This document shows, piece by piece, positions 20,885 through 31,799 of a DNA stretch of 64,000 nt. Each line of letters starts with the position of its first letter. Within the stretch, counting starts at the first letter, position 1. The DNA is from Cymbomonas tetramitiformis. Its lineage: Eukaryota > Chlorophyta > Pyramimonadophyceae > Pyramimonadales > Pyramimonadaceae. The notes beneath the pieces are model-generated. The model was not told where the DNA came from and made no database searches. It saw only the letters and a program-made list of their open reading frames with translations. The translations under genes and the position numbers were made by a program. The stretch lies in NCBI GenBank assembly GCA_001247695.2, contig LGRX02028658.1, positions 1 through 64,000 of the forward strand, in the 5' to 3' direction.

Positions 20885-23872
20885 TCACCAGGGCCACCCG
20901 CCCGCTACGCCCGGGGAGCCCTGCTGAAAATGCGCCTGCCTCTGCGCCTCACGCTGTTCGTCCGTATGGCGTTCAAACGCCTGCGTCTCTGCGCTGCATA
21001 TCGAAGCAGCTGGAGAAGGACGAGGACACCGCGACGTGAGATTGGCTGGTATCCTGGACGCCCTTGGTGCATGAACGACATGGGTAGCAGCCCCATGGCG
21101 ATCGACAGAAGGGGCAGAAGAGCGTGCAGCACCGCCCGCGCCCGGCTGTTGACGTGCAGGGGGGTCTCGAACCTCGTGCACATTCCTTCGCGAGGCCGTA
21201 TCCATGTGCTCGGGTCTCTCGGCCACGCGAGCCTGACGGGCGGGCGGTGGCGGCGGCGGCGGCGGAAGACGCAGCGCCTCCAAGGCCCCCAGGGCTGGCA
21301 TCAACCATGGCGCGGCCGAATCCCTGGTCCCCCATTGCAAGCACGTGAACTTCCGGTCGTCCCGCTCGAAATACTCATTCGTGAACTCAGCATGCCAAGA
21401 AAGACACCGCTCGTCCTCCAGGAAGACGTAGTACACGGGCGTGGCATTCGGGTGCGCCATGCAGCGCAGCACGTGCGCCGCCCCAATCTCCACGTAGCGA
21501 CACAGCGCGAACGCGACGTTCCGCGCATGACCCCCTGGCAACCTGTGCCCTGAGTCACGGTGCGACAAATCAGCCCAGGCTGAAATCATGGCCTCCAGGA
21601 GGCTGGAAGACGTAGTCTGTCCCCCAAGAGGGAGACGCCAGCCATTGTTCCCGCACGCGATGGTCTTGTTATGCTTCTTCTCAACTTTGCTGGTGATGCC
21701 GGGATGCTTCCGCAGCCTGAGACCCCGCTCCTTGTTGCACACGCCAAGCTGGTACATGACGCGCCGGCGTCTGCACCGATCATATACCGTTATGCCAAAC
21801 CGTATCATAAAGACAGTGAGGTTGCGACGATCCTGCAAGGCTCTCACCTCCTCCACGGACAGGAATTGGCACACCGAACTATCGGATGCTGTGGCCATTC
21901 GTGTGGCGTCGTAATCTGACTCTGCCGGAGATGGAGGCACCCTCCCAGGAGCCCGAGGCAGACGACCTGGCCGCGGCGGACTCGGAGGCGTAGGAGGTGG
22001 GTCCCCCGAAGAAATTGATGGGGAGTCACGCGGAACACGGACAGAGTTCGCCCACGAGCCAACATTGGTCATGGCAGGCGATGCAGAGGGCGACCTCCCA
22101 CGAGGAGGGCTGCTGTCAGGATCTGACGACACTAAATCCTCGGTCCCGTGGCCGCTGGACGAAGGCGACGGAGTACGAGCGTACGCGATGTGCGCGAAGC
22201 GCGGTGGCGAATGGTCACTGGACCTGGCCCGAGACGGCCCCGCGACAGCTTGAGACGGTCGTGCAATCTGCGACGAGCGGGGTGGCGAGTGGCTGCTAGA
22301 CCTGGCGCGAGATGGCCCTGCGACAGCCCGGGATGGTCCTGCTCCTGCGGCATGAGCAGGTGGCTGCGCAGGGGCTCGCTTCGTGAGCCTGAAGTTGACC
22401 ATGTTGTTGGGCGGTGGTGGCCTACGCTCCGCATCTGCATTGAGTGCATCATGGCCCTGCTGCCTGGTGTTGGATGCCTTGAGCATTTTCCTCATCTCCC
22501 CCAAGCGCACGTACTCCTGAGCAGCGGCATTCTGGGAGAACACCCTACCAGTTCCCCCAAGACCATCCCCCACCGGGTAGTACTTGGTGCTCGAGCCCAG
22601 AGAGACGAGCTCCAGAGGTGGCGCTACGTTGCCATATAGATCGTACTGTTGGAGGATGCCAATCGAGAGGGACTCTATGTTCACCGGGCGAAGGTACCTG
22701 AGCAGCTGGTACGTCCAGACACCAGCGCTCTCGTACCAATGAGGGAGCTGAAGCTCATCCAGCAACTCCTCACTGTTGTACACGCGCGCATGATCCAGCG
22801 TGCAGCGCATCAGCTCGAGGTGCTGCGTGGCTGCACTCGGTTGTACACAGAGGACACGCTCCTTCAGATCCCACATGAGGGTGCCAGCGACCTCACCACT
22901 GGGGTACGTGAACAGCTCCTGGAGCGTGTGCTGCAGTCGCTGGATTGAGTTGAGGCTGTCGAGCGCTCTGCCTTCCTCCCTGGGCTTGACGACGTCCTGC
23001 TTGTTGGCAGGGGATGGGACGTGCGTCATATAGCTCCCCTTGAGCACCCAACGGTCCTTATCCTCATCGTGATCCAACTTCTGGTCCACATACAGCCAGT
23101 TAGGGGGCATCAGCTGGTCTACCATCACCCACTTCTGCTCGAGGCAGCGGACGAACTCCACACAGACATGCTCCCGGGAAGGTTTGGCTGGCATGTCCTC
23201 AGGGAGATCTTGAAGGATGCGGCAAAGACGCGCAACATGGTGCCGGTCCAGGTACAGTCTCTGATCCGCCCAGTTGTGGTCAAGACCAACGTCCAGAGGC
23301 GGACGAACCCCAGTCACCTGGCCATCGGTGACCCACTTCGCGCGCCCACCCACCCAGGGGTTTGGTGCTGCGTAAAGTTGCGCAAGCATGCGCTCCGACA
23401 CTGCCAGCTCGACGGGCGCCAGTGACGCCAGGTGGCTCCTTCGACCTCCTTCAAGCGAACATGTGTGAACGCGAGACCTCGCCTCGATCTCTGCGCGTGT
23501 GGCGACTCGGGGTCTAGGGGGCGCAGCAGATGGCTGTGACGAAGGCAGTGGTGACCCCACCGGCGACTCATAGCCGTCAAGGATGTACTCAGATCGAATC
23601 CCAGAGGCAGCAAACCTCTCCTCCCTCGTGCTCAGAGGTGGGCACCCTAGCCATTCGCACTCCGTCTCATGCCCAAAGATCTCCGATTGCAAACATACCA
23701 CTGGGTCCATCCTCCTGGGCTGGTGAGGATGCTTGGGCGTTGTCATGTCGACCAGCGGAAGAACCACCTGAGCATCCATGCCCAAAATCGTCGGCGCATG
23801 CGACACGGCCACGCAACTTCCCAACTTGATGTCAATCATCAGGGAATTCTTCAACGGCCCAGTGCCTATCAA
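20885..23872 (-). CDS. large retrotransposon ORF of unknown function (995 codons)
   Basis: It is in the same frame as the protease ORF, separated by one TAG at 23879-23881; its first residues (DLLIGTGPLKNSLMIDI after the stop) look like the end of a retropepsin fold. A conserved-looking region of about 400 residues follows with many Trp/Tyr/His, then a Ser/Pro/Arg-rich linker with two GPSRARSS repeats. A compact C-terminal region has CRRRRVMYQLGVCNKERGL, VYYVFLEDERCLSWHAEF and an eight-proline run. I recognise no enzyme motif. The polyprotein context suggests a structural or element-specific role. The coding start may be read-through from the protease rather than an internal start. Confidence 0.6.
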   Translation of the reverse strand: MIGTGPLKNSLMIDIKLGSCVAVSHAPTILGMDAQVVLPLVDMTTPKHPHQPRRMDPVVCLQSEIFGHETECEWLGCPPLSTREERFAASGIRSEYILDGYESPVGSPLPSSQPSAAPPRPRVATRAEIEARSRVHTCSLEGGRRSHLASLAPVELAVSERMLAQLYAAPNPWVGGRAKWVTDGQVTGVRPPLDVGLDHNWADQRLYLDRHHVARLCRILQDLPEDMPAKPSREHVCVEFVRCLEQKWVMVDQLMPPNWLYVDQKLDHDEDKDRWVLKGSYMTHVPSPANKQDVVKPREEGRALDSLNSIQRLQHTLQELFTYPSGEVAGTLMWDLKERVLCVQPSAATQHLELMRCTLDHARVYNSEELLDELQLPHWYESAGVWTYQLLRYLRPVNIESLSIGILQQYDLYGNVAPPLELVSLGSSTKYYPVGDGLGGTGRVFSQNAAAQEYVRLGEMRKMLKASNTRQQGHDALNADAERRPPPPNNMVNFRLTKRAPAQPPAHAAGAGPSRAVAGPSRARSSSHSPPRSSQIARPSQAVAGPSRARSSDHSPPRFAHIAYARTPSPSSSGHGTEDLVSSDPDSSPPRGRSPSASPAMTNVGSWANSVRVPRDSPSISSGDPPPTPPSPPRPGRLPRAPGRVPPSPAESDYDATRMATASDSSVCQFLSVEEVRALQDRRNLTVFMIRFGITVYDRCRRRRVMYQLGVCNKERGLRLRKHPGITSKVEKKHNKTIACGNNGWRLPLGGQTTSSSLLEAMISAWADLSHRDSGHRLPGGHARNVAFALCRYVEIGAAHVLRCMAHPNATPVYYVFLEDERCLSWHAEFTNEYFERDDRKFTCLQWGTRDSAAPWLMPALGALEALRLPPPPPPPPARQARVAERPEHMDTASRRNVHEVRDPPARQQPGAGGAARSSAPSVDRHGAATHVVHAPRASRIPANLTSRCPRPSPAASICSAETQAFERHTDEQREAQRQAHFQQGSPGVAGGWPW

Positions 23873-23878
23873 CAGGTC

Positions 23879-25045
23879 CTAGGAGTTCTCGGCCTCGAAG
23901 GTCACGAAGGCGTACAACCGGTGAAGCGTCATGTGCGGCGTGCCCGCAGCCAAAATGACGTCCACGTAGCAGTAATGAGTGAACTTCGTGGGACTGTTGT
24001 CACATCTGGTGACCTTGGCGCCGGTGCTGGCTTCATAAATTGTGAGACCCAGCCGCCTTACAACAGAGATAGAGATGATGTTGCAGTTGGCGCCGGTGTC
24101 CATGAGGATCGCCCGGTATAGCATAAGCTCACCACCAGATGACACCAGCGCCAGCCCCTCATACAGGGTAGCATTCCGCAACTTGCAGATGGGCTGCACC
24201 TGAGCCATCAATAACACCTGCTCGTCGGTCAGGTGCTGCGCCATCTTCGCCCTCAGTGCGTCGTAGGCGGAGGTCTTGATGGTGCCAGCTCGTACATGTC
24301 CATGGTCACTGAAGTCAACTACCCCCAGATCGTCCACGCAGGCAGCGGCTGCACATCGAGCGGCGGCGCTGTCGACCACACCGTTGGGCATCTCGTTCAA
24401 TGGCACCTCCTCGGTCGCGCAGTGTCCTGAACCATCTGCCTCCCTTCTTACTCCTTGCGTCGCTGTGGCGTGCGTGTCCTCCAGCTCATGCTCGTTGACC
24501 TCGGTGGGTTGTTCGGTTGCATCATTCGGATCCTTGCCCATGAGCTCCTCCAGCGCCAAAAGGTTCTCGATGTCCTTCGGGAGGTCGATGGCGTTCTGGG
24601 ATATCAAGATGGCAGCAATCTGCGAGCAGGCGCGCACGGAGCTGCGAAGATTGGATGCCAACAGGTGGACCTTCCTGCTGAGTACGTCGGGAGGAACGGC
24701 TCTAGGCACCTGAGCGGCCCTGTTGAACTCCTCCGGCGTCTTGACCTGGAAGCCCCGCATCTGCTGAGTGCTGCCCAAGGCGACAGCGGCGCTGGCCTGG
24801 AGACTCGGTGCGTGATCGATGCCAACACCATGACCACCTTCCAGCCCACCCCCAGCAGGAGAGTCCTGCTCATCCTCCTCGTATTCAGCCTGTTGGGTGA
24901 AGTGGGAGTCGTAATCAGTCTCCGCATCACTGACCTCTGATCGGGCCTGTGCGTCGGCGATCTTGTCATCCTTTGGAGGTGACCCTGCCTGGAGACCTGT
25001 CAATTCTGCGGCGAGTTTCTCTTTAACCTCGGCACTGGCAGCCAC
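23879..25045 (-). CDS. retrotransposon aspartic protease region
   Basis: The retropepsin active site is ILMDTGANCNIISIS, with the catalytic DTGA, about 310 residues in. Upstream is an acidic, low-complexity region and a predicted helical stretch around VHLLASNLRSSVRAC. The ORF overlaps the end of gag by 46 nt in the -1 frame, which fits a -1 frameshift for expression. It ends at a TAG after FVTFEAENS, in the middle of the expected protease domain; the fold appears to continue as DLLIGTG in the next ORF. The stop is either suppressed during translation or an inactivating mutation. Confidence 0.75.
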   Translation of the reverse strand: MAASAEVKEKLAAELTGLQAGSPPKDDKIADAQARSEVSDAETDYDSHFTQQAEYEEDEQDSPAGGGLEGGHGVGIDHAPSLQASAAVALGSTQQMRGFQVKTPEEFNRAAQVPRAVPPDVLSRKVHLLASNLRSSVRACSQIAAILISQNAIDLPKDIENLLALEELMGKDPNDATEQPTEVNEHELEDTHATATQGVRREADGSGHCATEEVPLNEMPNGVVDSAAARCAAAACVDDLGVVDFSDHGHVRAGTIKTSAYDALRAKMAQHLTDEQVLLMAQVQPICKLRNATLYEGLALVSSGGELMLYRAILMDTGANCNIISISVVRRLGLTIYEASTGAKVTRCDNSPTKFTHYCYVDVILAAGTPHMTLHRLYAFVTFEAENS

Positions 25046-25076
<31 letters not shown>

Positions 25077-26667
25077 GCTGCTGCTTCTGCTTGGCCTCAG
25101 GGAGCTTAAGCCACTCCTTGGTGGTGATCCCCATCTTGTGCTTATCAAAGCGATGTGCGATGTTGTAGGCACGCATCTGGGCATTCTTGACCTCGTCCGG
25201 CCACTTGGAATTCTGCCTGTCCTTATGGAAGTTGGGCGGCACCCGGGCCTCGCGACACCCCGTGTAGCAGCGCTCTGGAGAGTGGGGCAGGCGCGTGAAG
25301 CACCAGTCACACTGGAACTTCTTCGAAGCATCAGGTGGTGGCACCTTGCTGTAAGAAGGTTTCTGACGCTCGGCATTGTTCGCTTCCCTCGCAGGTTTCT
25401 TGGCGTCGTCGCCACCATGCTGTGCTTGATCCTTCTTCTTGGGGTCCCTGCGTTTGTCCCCAGTCTTGGAGGCAGAACCCGAGCGCCTCATGGCTGACAC
25501 TAGTGCAGCCAGGTCAAGCCCCATCTGCCTGGCCTCGAAGCAGGAGTACACGCAGTTGAGCCTACGAACCAGCTCCTGCTGCAGTGTGAGGGCCCAAGCC
25601 TCCGCATCGTTCTTGAGCTTGTCCTGCACCTCCACGATCACCTCCAGGTCCTCCCAAGTGACCTTGTTGGGGGCAGGATGGCTGACACGCAGCTGCTCGG
25701 ACACGCGATCTCGGTATTCTTTGATGCGCAAGCCCTTGATGCATTCCTCGATGTTCTGCCTGACGACGGAGTCCTCCACCCTCTTGCCGGTGTTGAGTGC
25801 TGCCTCCCTGCGACGACAGCTCTTCACGTAGGCGAGGCCGTCCTGCTCGTTGGTCTGCGGCTTGGCGATCAAGAGATCCTCCTTCTCTTTGGTGCCCTTC
25901 ATCAAGAATTTAGCTTCGAGCTCTGCAACGAAAGCCCTCAAGGCCCAAAAATAGTGAGAATCTTCAGTGCCATCTGGCCCCGTGAGACCCTTCGTGGAGG
26001 TTCCCTCGCCTGCCCACTCATCAGACGCCTCGCCATCCTCATCACCATCCTCGAACACCTTACAAACTGCCCAGGTTGATCCTGGCGCCAGCTCATGAAA
26101 AGGAGGCTGCGCACAACGCACAGATCCCTGGTAGGCATCTCTCATGGTAAGATCCTTCAGGACATGACAAGCGTGTGAAGCCATGACGCCATCCTTCAGG
26201 TAGGCAGCGCACCACCAGTCATAAGCGACTGAGGTGGAATGATCGTCCCCTGCTAGAAACGAGGGTATGCTATCCCACAATGATCTGAAGTCTGGTCTGG
26301 ACTCAGCGAAGGCCTTCTTCTGCTGCTGACTGAGCGCATGGAAAGATGCTGACTTCGTGTACCTACGCTTCTTGGCCTCAAAAGCCCGCTGGACTTTCGC
26401 TACCATGTCCACGAAACGCCTGATGAAGAGCGCTCTGTCCTCACTCTTACTACCAGTGTACTGGAGTTTGACGTCTTCCTTGTCAAGTGAGTGGCTCTCC
26501 CTGTCATAGTAATCCATCTCGTCTACGTCGTCAAGCGCAAAGAGAAACTGGTTTGCAGGCGCTGAGGCTGCTACTGCTGCTGCGAGTGCTGTTGCTGCGA
26601 GCGCTGTTGCTGCTGGTGATGGCGGTGCGGAGGGAGTGGTTTCTGAGCCCGACCCCTCTGCGCTCAT
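25000..26667 (-). CDS. gag-like protein with Cys-rich motif
   Basis: The 555-codon frame starts at ATG 26667 (MSAEGSGSETT); the frame is open a further ~40 codons upstream to a TGA without another ATG. An Ala-rich N-terminus is followed by a helical core with WDSIPSFLAGDD, WAVCKVFEDGDEDGE and YVKSCRRREAALNTGKRVED, of the type seen in retrotransposon capsid proteins. Near the C-terminus is FQCDWCFTRLPHSPERCYTGC, a Cys-rich motif that is not a standard CCHC knuckle. It ends in a run of nine serines coded by a CAG/GCT microsatellite. Its partner is the overlapping protease frame. Confidence 0.7.
25043..25086. repeat. (GCT)n microsatellite at the gag/protease overlap
   Basis: About ten GCT units, then GC and further GCTGCT. 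On the minus strand it codes the poly-Ser end of gag and poly-Gln/Ala in the -1 frame. The irregular GC step changes the phase within the run. Confidence 0.9.
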
Positions 26668-26869
26668 ATATTCCGTGTCAAGGTCCTGACTGACCCGCTC
26701 TCGCGCCAGCCGTCGTGCCTCACGTTCTCTGGACTGGACAGAGGCAGCGCTTGGCTCTGCCTCGCCCTCCGTGGTAAAGTACTGTGTTGATGCTCAGCCA
26801 ATGGGACCAAGGAAGAGTCCCCTCTCTCAGCGCAAAGCTCGTTCACCAGTAGACTGGAGGCTTGATTCA

Positions 26870-28330
26870 GACTGGCTTAGGCCAGTGCACTGAGTGCTCC
26901 TGGATTCGCCTTGCTGAACAAGCGAAAGAACGAAACGCGTGCGGCCAGCGAACGCCTAAAGGTCCAGCACTGTGCTTCAGCGCTCTGAATCAGCAGCAGA
27001 TGCAGAATATTCATGCGAGGAAGGGTTAAAGCTGGGCCAGTGTGCTGAGCACTTCTGGATTAGCTGGGCCAGAGTTCATCAAGAGCACAATGAAAGTGAG
27101 GGCAACTCCCCGACACCAAGAATAGCACTGATACGCAGCGGTGTAAGCTAGGCCAGTGTGCTGAGCACCCCTGGATTCACAACACCACTGCTAATCAGGG
27201 GAACCATGGCTGGCATAGAAGCTCACTCCCCAGTCCAGTAAGCAAGTACCAGGTCGCTGGCAGAGTTGGGAGCTAAGCCAGTGTGCTGAGCACCCTGGAT
27301 TCGCAGCACTACTGCTGATTCAGAAGGTGGCCTGTGACATGAGGGCCTCACCGGCTGACCAATAGCGTAGAAAAGATAGAAGAATTCTCCAACACATTAT
27401 GATAAAGCACTAGAAGGTCACTCCAGTAGTAAGCAGCACTCCAGGCTGGAAAAGTAATTAACTCTGAATCCACCAGATAACTGTGTCACACCAGGGAATA
27501 TCGCTTGAAAGACCACTCAGTTGTCGCCTTCAGGGCTGATGCTGCTGCCAGTCCTCTGGCAAGCTCTTCCCCTGCTTCAGGCTTAGGCCAGTACACCAGG
27601 GGTGTCCCTGGATTAACCGTCAGACAAGGTGGAGCTGCCCAAGAAACCGTAAGTTGCAGTTCCAGACATAGAGCAGTGATTCACTGCTGATCCACTTCTT
27701 CGCTGGTAAGTAAAAGCAGATGTCGCCGCTGATTAGCTCCTAGGCCAAGCACACCTGCCTTTCAGCTAGGCCAGTACACCAGGGGTGTCCCTGGATTCAC
27801 TTCAGACAAGGTGGCCAGCTGGAGAACCCACTGGAAGGTAGTTCATCAAGGTGCACATTAGCTGTTGATCCACTCTTAGCCGGTAAGACAAGGCAGATGC
27901 CGCTGCTGATTAGCTCCCAGGTAACACACACTTGCCTTTCAGTTAAGCCAGTGCACCAGGGGTGCCCCTGGATTCACTTCAAACAAGGTGGCCAGCTGAA
28001 GGAACCACTGAGAGGTGCTCATCCAGGTGTACATTCACCGCTGATTGACTTTGTCGCCGCCGCCGCCCAAGCTCATGCCGTGCTGATTAGCTCAAAACTG
28101 GAGGACACCTGTCAGCAGCTAGGCCAGTGCACCAGGGGTGCCCCTGGATTCACTGCAGAACAAGGTGTGGAGCATATCACCGGGCAGAAGGAGGCCGCTC
28201 ATGACTAGTGAATTCAAAGCTGATCCGTCGCCGCCGCCACTGGTAGCTCTTTCCGTGCAAGTACCACCAAGTTCAGGGAAGAAAAAGGGTCCGCCAGTGC
28301 ACCGTGGGTGCCCCTGGAGTCGCCTGACTT
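26870..28330. repeat. array of about nine ~30-bp boxes spaced 115-310 bp, upstream of gag
   Basis: Boxes start near 26879, 27033, 27149, 27274, 27584, 27770, 27946, 28122 and 28293. The left four read GCCAGTGTGCTGAGCAC..TGGATT; the right five read GCCAGTGCACCAGGGGTGCC followed by CCTGGATTC. In the right group CCAGGGG/CCCCTGG forms a short perfect hairpin. Sequence between boxes is also partly repeated (GCTGATTAGCTCC, GACAAGGTGG). This is the 5' region (LTR or leader) of the retrotransposon. Confidence 0.8.
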
Positions 28331-28610
28331 CCGAATCCGCTCTTTCAACTGCTGCTGACTTCTCGCCAAAGGGCCTTTACTTCCGGATTAACACTGAAAT
28401 AAAAAGCCGCTCCGCGCAGGACATTATTGTTTTGAAAAAGTATGAAAACATCAGTAAAATGTATCCGTCAAAATTGATATTATATCACAAAATACGAATT
28501 ATTGTGTACAAAAGCTGTGAGCAGAACTGTCTTAGCACTCTAGCACTGGCACGCGAACAGCCACCTAGTACTTGCGAAGGCAAAACAATAATGAGTCCAC
28601 TAGCCTGACC

Positions 28611-29250
28611 TCTGGTCAGAGTCTACTTATATCTCAATGCCCTGTCACATTTCCCAAAACTGTAACGGGTTCTAGCCCTTAAATCTTCATCTGGCCAATA
28701 GAAAGTCATTATTCCATGCCAGCTCTAACAATGTTACCGTTCACCGCATTCTGACTGACACGTCAGCGGCAAAGGAGTCACTACCATCTTCGTCTTATCA
28801 TTCCCTGGTCACTTGATGGTGACCATATCTTCTCTGACAAGTCTGCATCTCACAGATGGTCATCTTCGTAAAGCCTGTCATGCTGTCACCACTGTCATGC
28901 GTGTCACAGCTGAACAAACCCGGCGCGGTACCATGAGAAGCCGGCGTTTGTTACAGTCGGCTACACCGTCACTTTGTAAGATACATATCAAGGCATGCGT
29001 GTTCGTGCTTGCAACCAAGTTCTTCTTGGCATCATTAGCTACAATTTGAGCTATCGAATGCCTTGACAGGGGGTGTCTAAGGGGTCTAAATATGCGTTTA
29101 TTGGGGTGTAAATCGATAATCAATTTCCGTAGTTTACTACGGAGATTACAGCATTACAGGAGTTAAGGGACGCAATAAGTACGTTATGACCCTTTTTATG
29201 CACTGCGCCTTTTCTTTAAGGCGCATTTTTTGCACTATCCTGTCCGTATA
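28611..29250. other. spacer between two mobile elements
   Basis: No supported gene. A short A/T-rich segment and GTCATC/TGTCA words occur; open frames here are under 85 codons without motifs. Confidence 0.4.
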
Positions 29251-29347
29251 TTAACAATACACTAACCCGTAGTCATAGTACACTATTAGTACACTATTAG
29301 TACACTATACTGCTACTAACAGAATTCCCGGCGAGGGGTTTTTTCCA

Positions 29348-30280
29348 GATGAGTACTGCTCCGAGGCTTGGGAGCTCCAGGAAGAGTCCGAAAAGGAGGA
29401 GGAGGAGGCAGAAGCCGCCTCCAAGGGACCAGACAAGGGAAAGGGCAAGGGTAAAGCGCCCGAGGTGGATGCCCCTCCGAAGAAATCCCCAGGAAGGCGA
29501 ATGCGGTGGCGTCCCCTTCAAAGGGGAAGGCCACCGCTCAAGAAGAGGAGGACGCTGCTGATCAGTCGGACCTGGCAAAGCGGTACCCTGTCGGTAAAGA
29601 GGTGTACCTCTACGCCCGACCGACGGATTCCGATGAAGCACTTATCCAGTCCGAAATCCTCGATCCAAAGGACTATTTCACGTCGAGCCCCCCGTTGACG
29701 TTGAAAAAGACCGTGCCCCTCCTGTCCGGGACGATATCAGCCTGCGAACTGCACGCTGAAACCGTCCACGGCCCGGGACGGTCCGACATTAAACTCCCTC
29801 CGGAGTTTTTGTCCATCAAGGTGAGAAACATATGCATGCTTTAACGTGAGTGTCCCGCGGCCCGTTAGTGATATGTTAGTGTGCCTTCTGGACACTAAGT
29901 GTCGTCCAGTTAGTGTGTTAGGTTCTCAGCATTTTCCAAGTTACCTTTTTAGATTACCCATGATTGTATATCTAACATGTATATATCGTTTTCGACAAGT
30001 GAAACAATTCAATTCGAAGAAGACTGGTGCGGATAAGTGGCACCAAAAAGCGTGGAAAGTTTTAAAGCACATCCTCTCCTCTACGGACACGCATGTCAGC
30101 GAGGATGAAGGTAAAACCAAGACCCTCAGCAAAGTCACAGAAAAATATTACGAGGACCTGTTGAGGGGTAAAAAGCTCCCGAAGGAGCTCAACCTCATAG
30201 TGCACGGCAAGTACGTGCGGTATACATTGCTGGAACATGCATTCGTGGGTCCACCGAAAGGGGCCAATGACACCGAATGA
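29348..30280 (+). pseudogene. element-associated gene of unknown function, two exons, frameshifted
   Basis: Exon 1 starts after TTTTTTCCAG at 29347 and reads an acidic then basic stretch (EKEEEEAEAA, KGKGKGKAPE). At about 29490 the frame must change by one base to continue as GKATAQEEEDAADQSDLAKR, YPVGKEVYLYARPTDSDEAL and LPPEFLSIK, up to a donor GTGAGA at 29821. Exon 2 starts near 30001 (VKQFNSKKTGADKWHQKAW) and ends at TGA 30278-30280 with GKYVRYTLLEHAFVGPP. I recognise no domain. The one-base shift indicates a decayed copy or a sequencing error. Its motif-filled intron links it to the CACTA family. Confidence 0.5.
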
Positions 30281-30424
30281 GTAGCACTAGTTAGTGAGGA
30301 CTACTAGCAGGTTACCAACCTATTGGTTTTTTTATTAAAAACTAGCCTGTTTCGCACGTATCTTCATTGCTTGTTTATGTCACTATTTATTGCGGATTTC
30401 GTGCGCTGCGTGAAGCTCGTATAG

Positions 30425-30780
30425 ATAGTGTGTCGTTAATATACTACTAACAACACACAAACAGCACACTAACGACGCACTAACAATAACTGTTAATGTG
30501 CATAGTTAGTATACCGTTAATACACTAGGATACCAGTTAATGTGCAATTCGCATGTAGTTAATGTATGCTAACAGTGTGTTAACTACGTACTAATCACCC
30601 GTTAATGCACGGAGTTAGTGCGTTATTAGTATGCCGTTAATGTGTAAGGTTTAGGTACACTAAGTATGCACTAAGTATACACTATCTACGAACTAACTGC
30701 CTGTTAATATTCTCTGTTAGTGTGCCGTTAGTGTCCCGTTATTGTTCCGTTAGTATGCACACTTAGGGCACACTTAACCC
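30425..30780. repeat. dense field of TTAGTG/GTTAATG/CACTAA motifs
   Basis: More than 20 heptamer variants on both strands in about 350 bp, for example CACACTAACGACGCACTAAC, GTTAGTGTGCCGTTAGTG and CGTTAATGCACGGAGTTAG. The same type of field recurs at 31625-31795. Typical of transposase-binding subterminal repeats. Confidence 0.85.
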
Positions 30781-30784
30781 CTAA

Positions 30785-31620
30785 ACAGATTTCTGGGTCA
30801 GATCTGACCCAAAATTGCCCTATGTTTTTTTCAGTTTTTTGGTGTCAACGATGTTGCTCGTTGTATAATTGGTCTTAGGCTGTCTGGGGCCTTGCACACC
30901 CTTGTATCCTTGAAGGTAAAGTACTTGCGTCTTAGGTATATCCATGTTATATATCTCACATAGTATGATTTTGATACACAAAAAATGTCCCAAAAGTGTG
31001 GAAAGCGATGTGTGAAAAGTATGAAATCGAGGTGAAATTTGAATATTCGTCTTTGTAGATGCTCCTATGAACCTGACATGCATTCCGGATGATATTTGAC
31101 ACCACCTAAGTGATCATTCATCATTGGTACACCACATATATCCAATATACTCGTTTAAAACACCAAAATGTTGAAAATTGCGCTTAAGTATGGAAAACAT
31201 TGAAAATATGGTGTTTTCCCTGTTTTTTTGTTGTTTTTTCGCACAATAAACGTATAAACCGATATATAGACGTGATATCCATGCTTCAAGCAGCATGTCG
31301 AATTGAAGCTATGATCAAAGCCGATGCTTTGAGGGTGTTCCGTGCGGTGTGGGCTGGCCATACCGTTTTTAATCAATGGGTTTGCAAAAGTTTGTGTTCG
31401 CAAAACCCCAAAATTATGACACACATTTGGATATATTAGTGGATATAATGCGTCAAAATGGACGTATAACCTATCAAAATGTTGGGGCAATCGATACCTA
31501 ACGGACGGTTGATTTAGCTAGCACTTGAATACAACCGATGCCATTTAAAAGTGGCAAAGGGCGAAAGTACCCAAAAAGGCCCGAAATAGTTTCATCTGTT
31601 TAGTCATCATAAACGCAAGT
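30785..31620. other. AT-rich stretch without gene
   Basis: T- and A-runs with no supported gene. One CTTAAGTATG word, part of a recurrent decamer, lies at 31184-31193. Confidence 0.5.
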
Positions 31621-31799
31621 GATCATACTGAGTTAGTATGCCGTTAAGGTGTCGTTAAGGTATGTTTCACAGAATGCACGACCTAACGGCACACTAACGT
31701 TGCGGTTAGTGTGCCTTTAGAGTACGTACATGCACACTAACGCGCCGTACTCTTATATAGTTAGTGGGTCTTTAGCGTATCGTTAGTGCGCGTACTAAC

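Larger units (their letters stand above)
17340..28610 (-). mobile_element. Ty3/gypsy-like retrotransposon carrying a DNA methyltransferase, 3'-truncated
   Basis: Reading on the minus strand: a ~1.5 kb repeat-rich 5' region, gag (26667-25000), protease (25045-23879), a 995-codon ORF (23872-20885), and RT-RNase H-methyltransferase (20675-17340). No integrase is found; sequence after the methyltransferase is missing. No LTR pair can be matched because the 3' end is lost. Codon usage is GC-rich and unlike the AT-rich filler elsewhere. Confidence 0.85.

Noticed and set aside
20609..21553. 314-codon plus-strand frame
   Set aside because: GC-rich shadow opposite the retrotransposon ORFs; it crosses the boundary of two minus-strand ORFs and has no motif.
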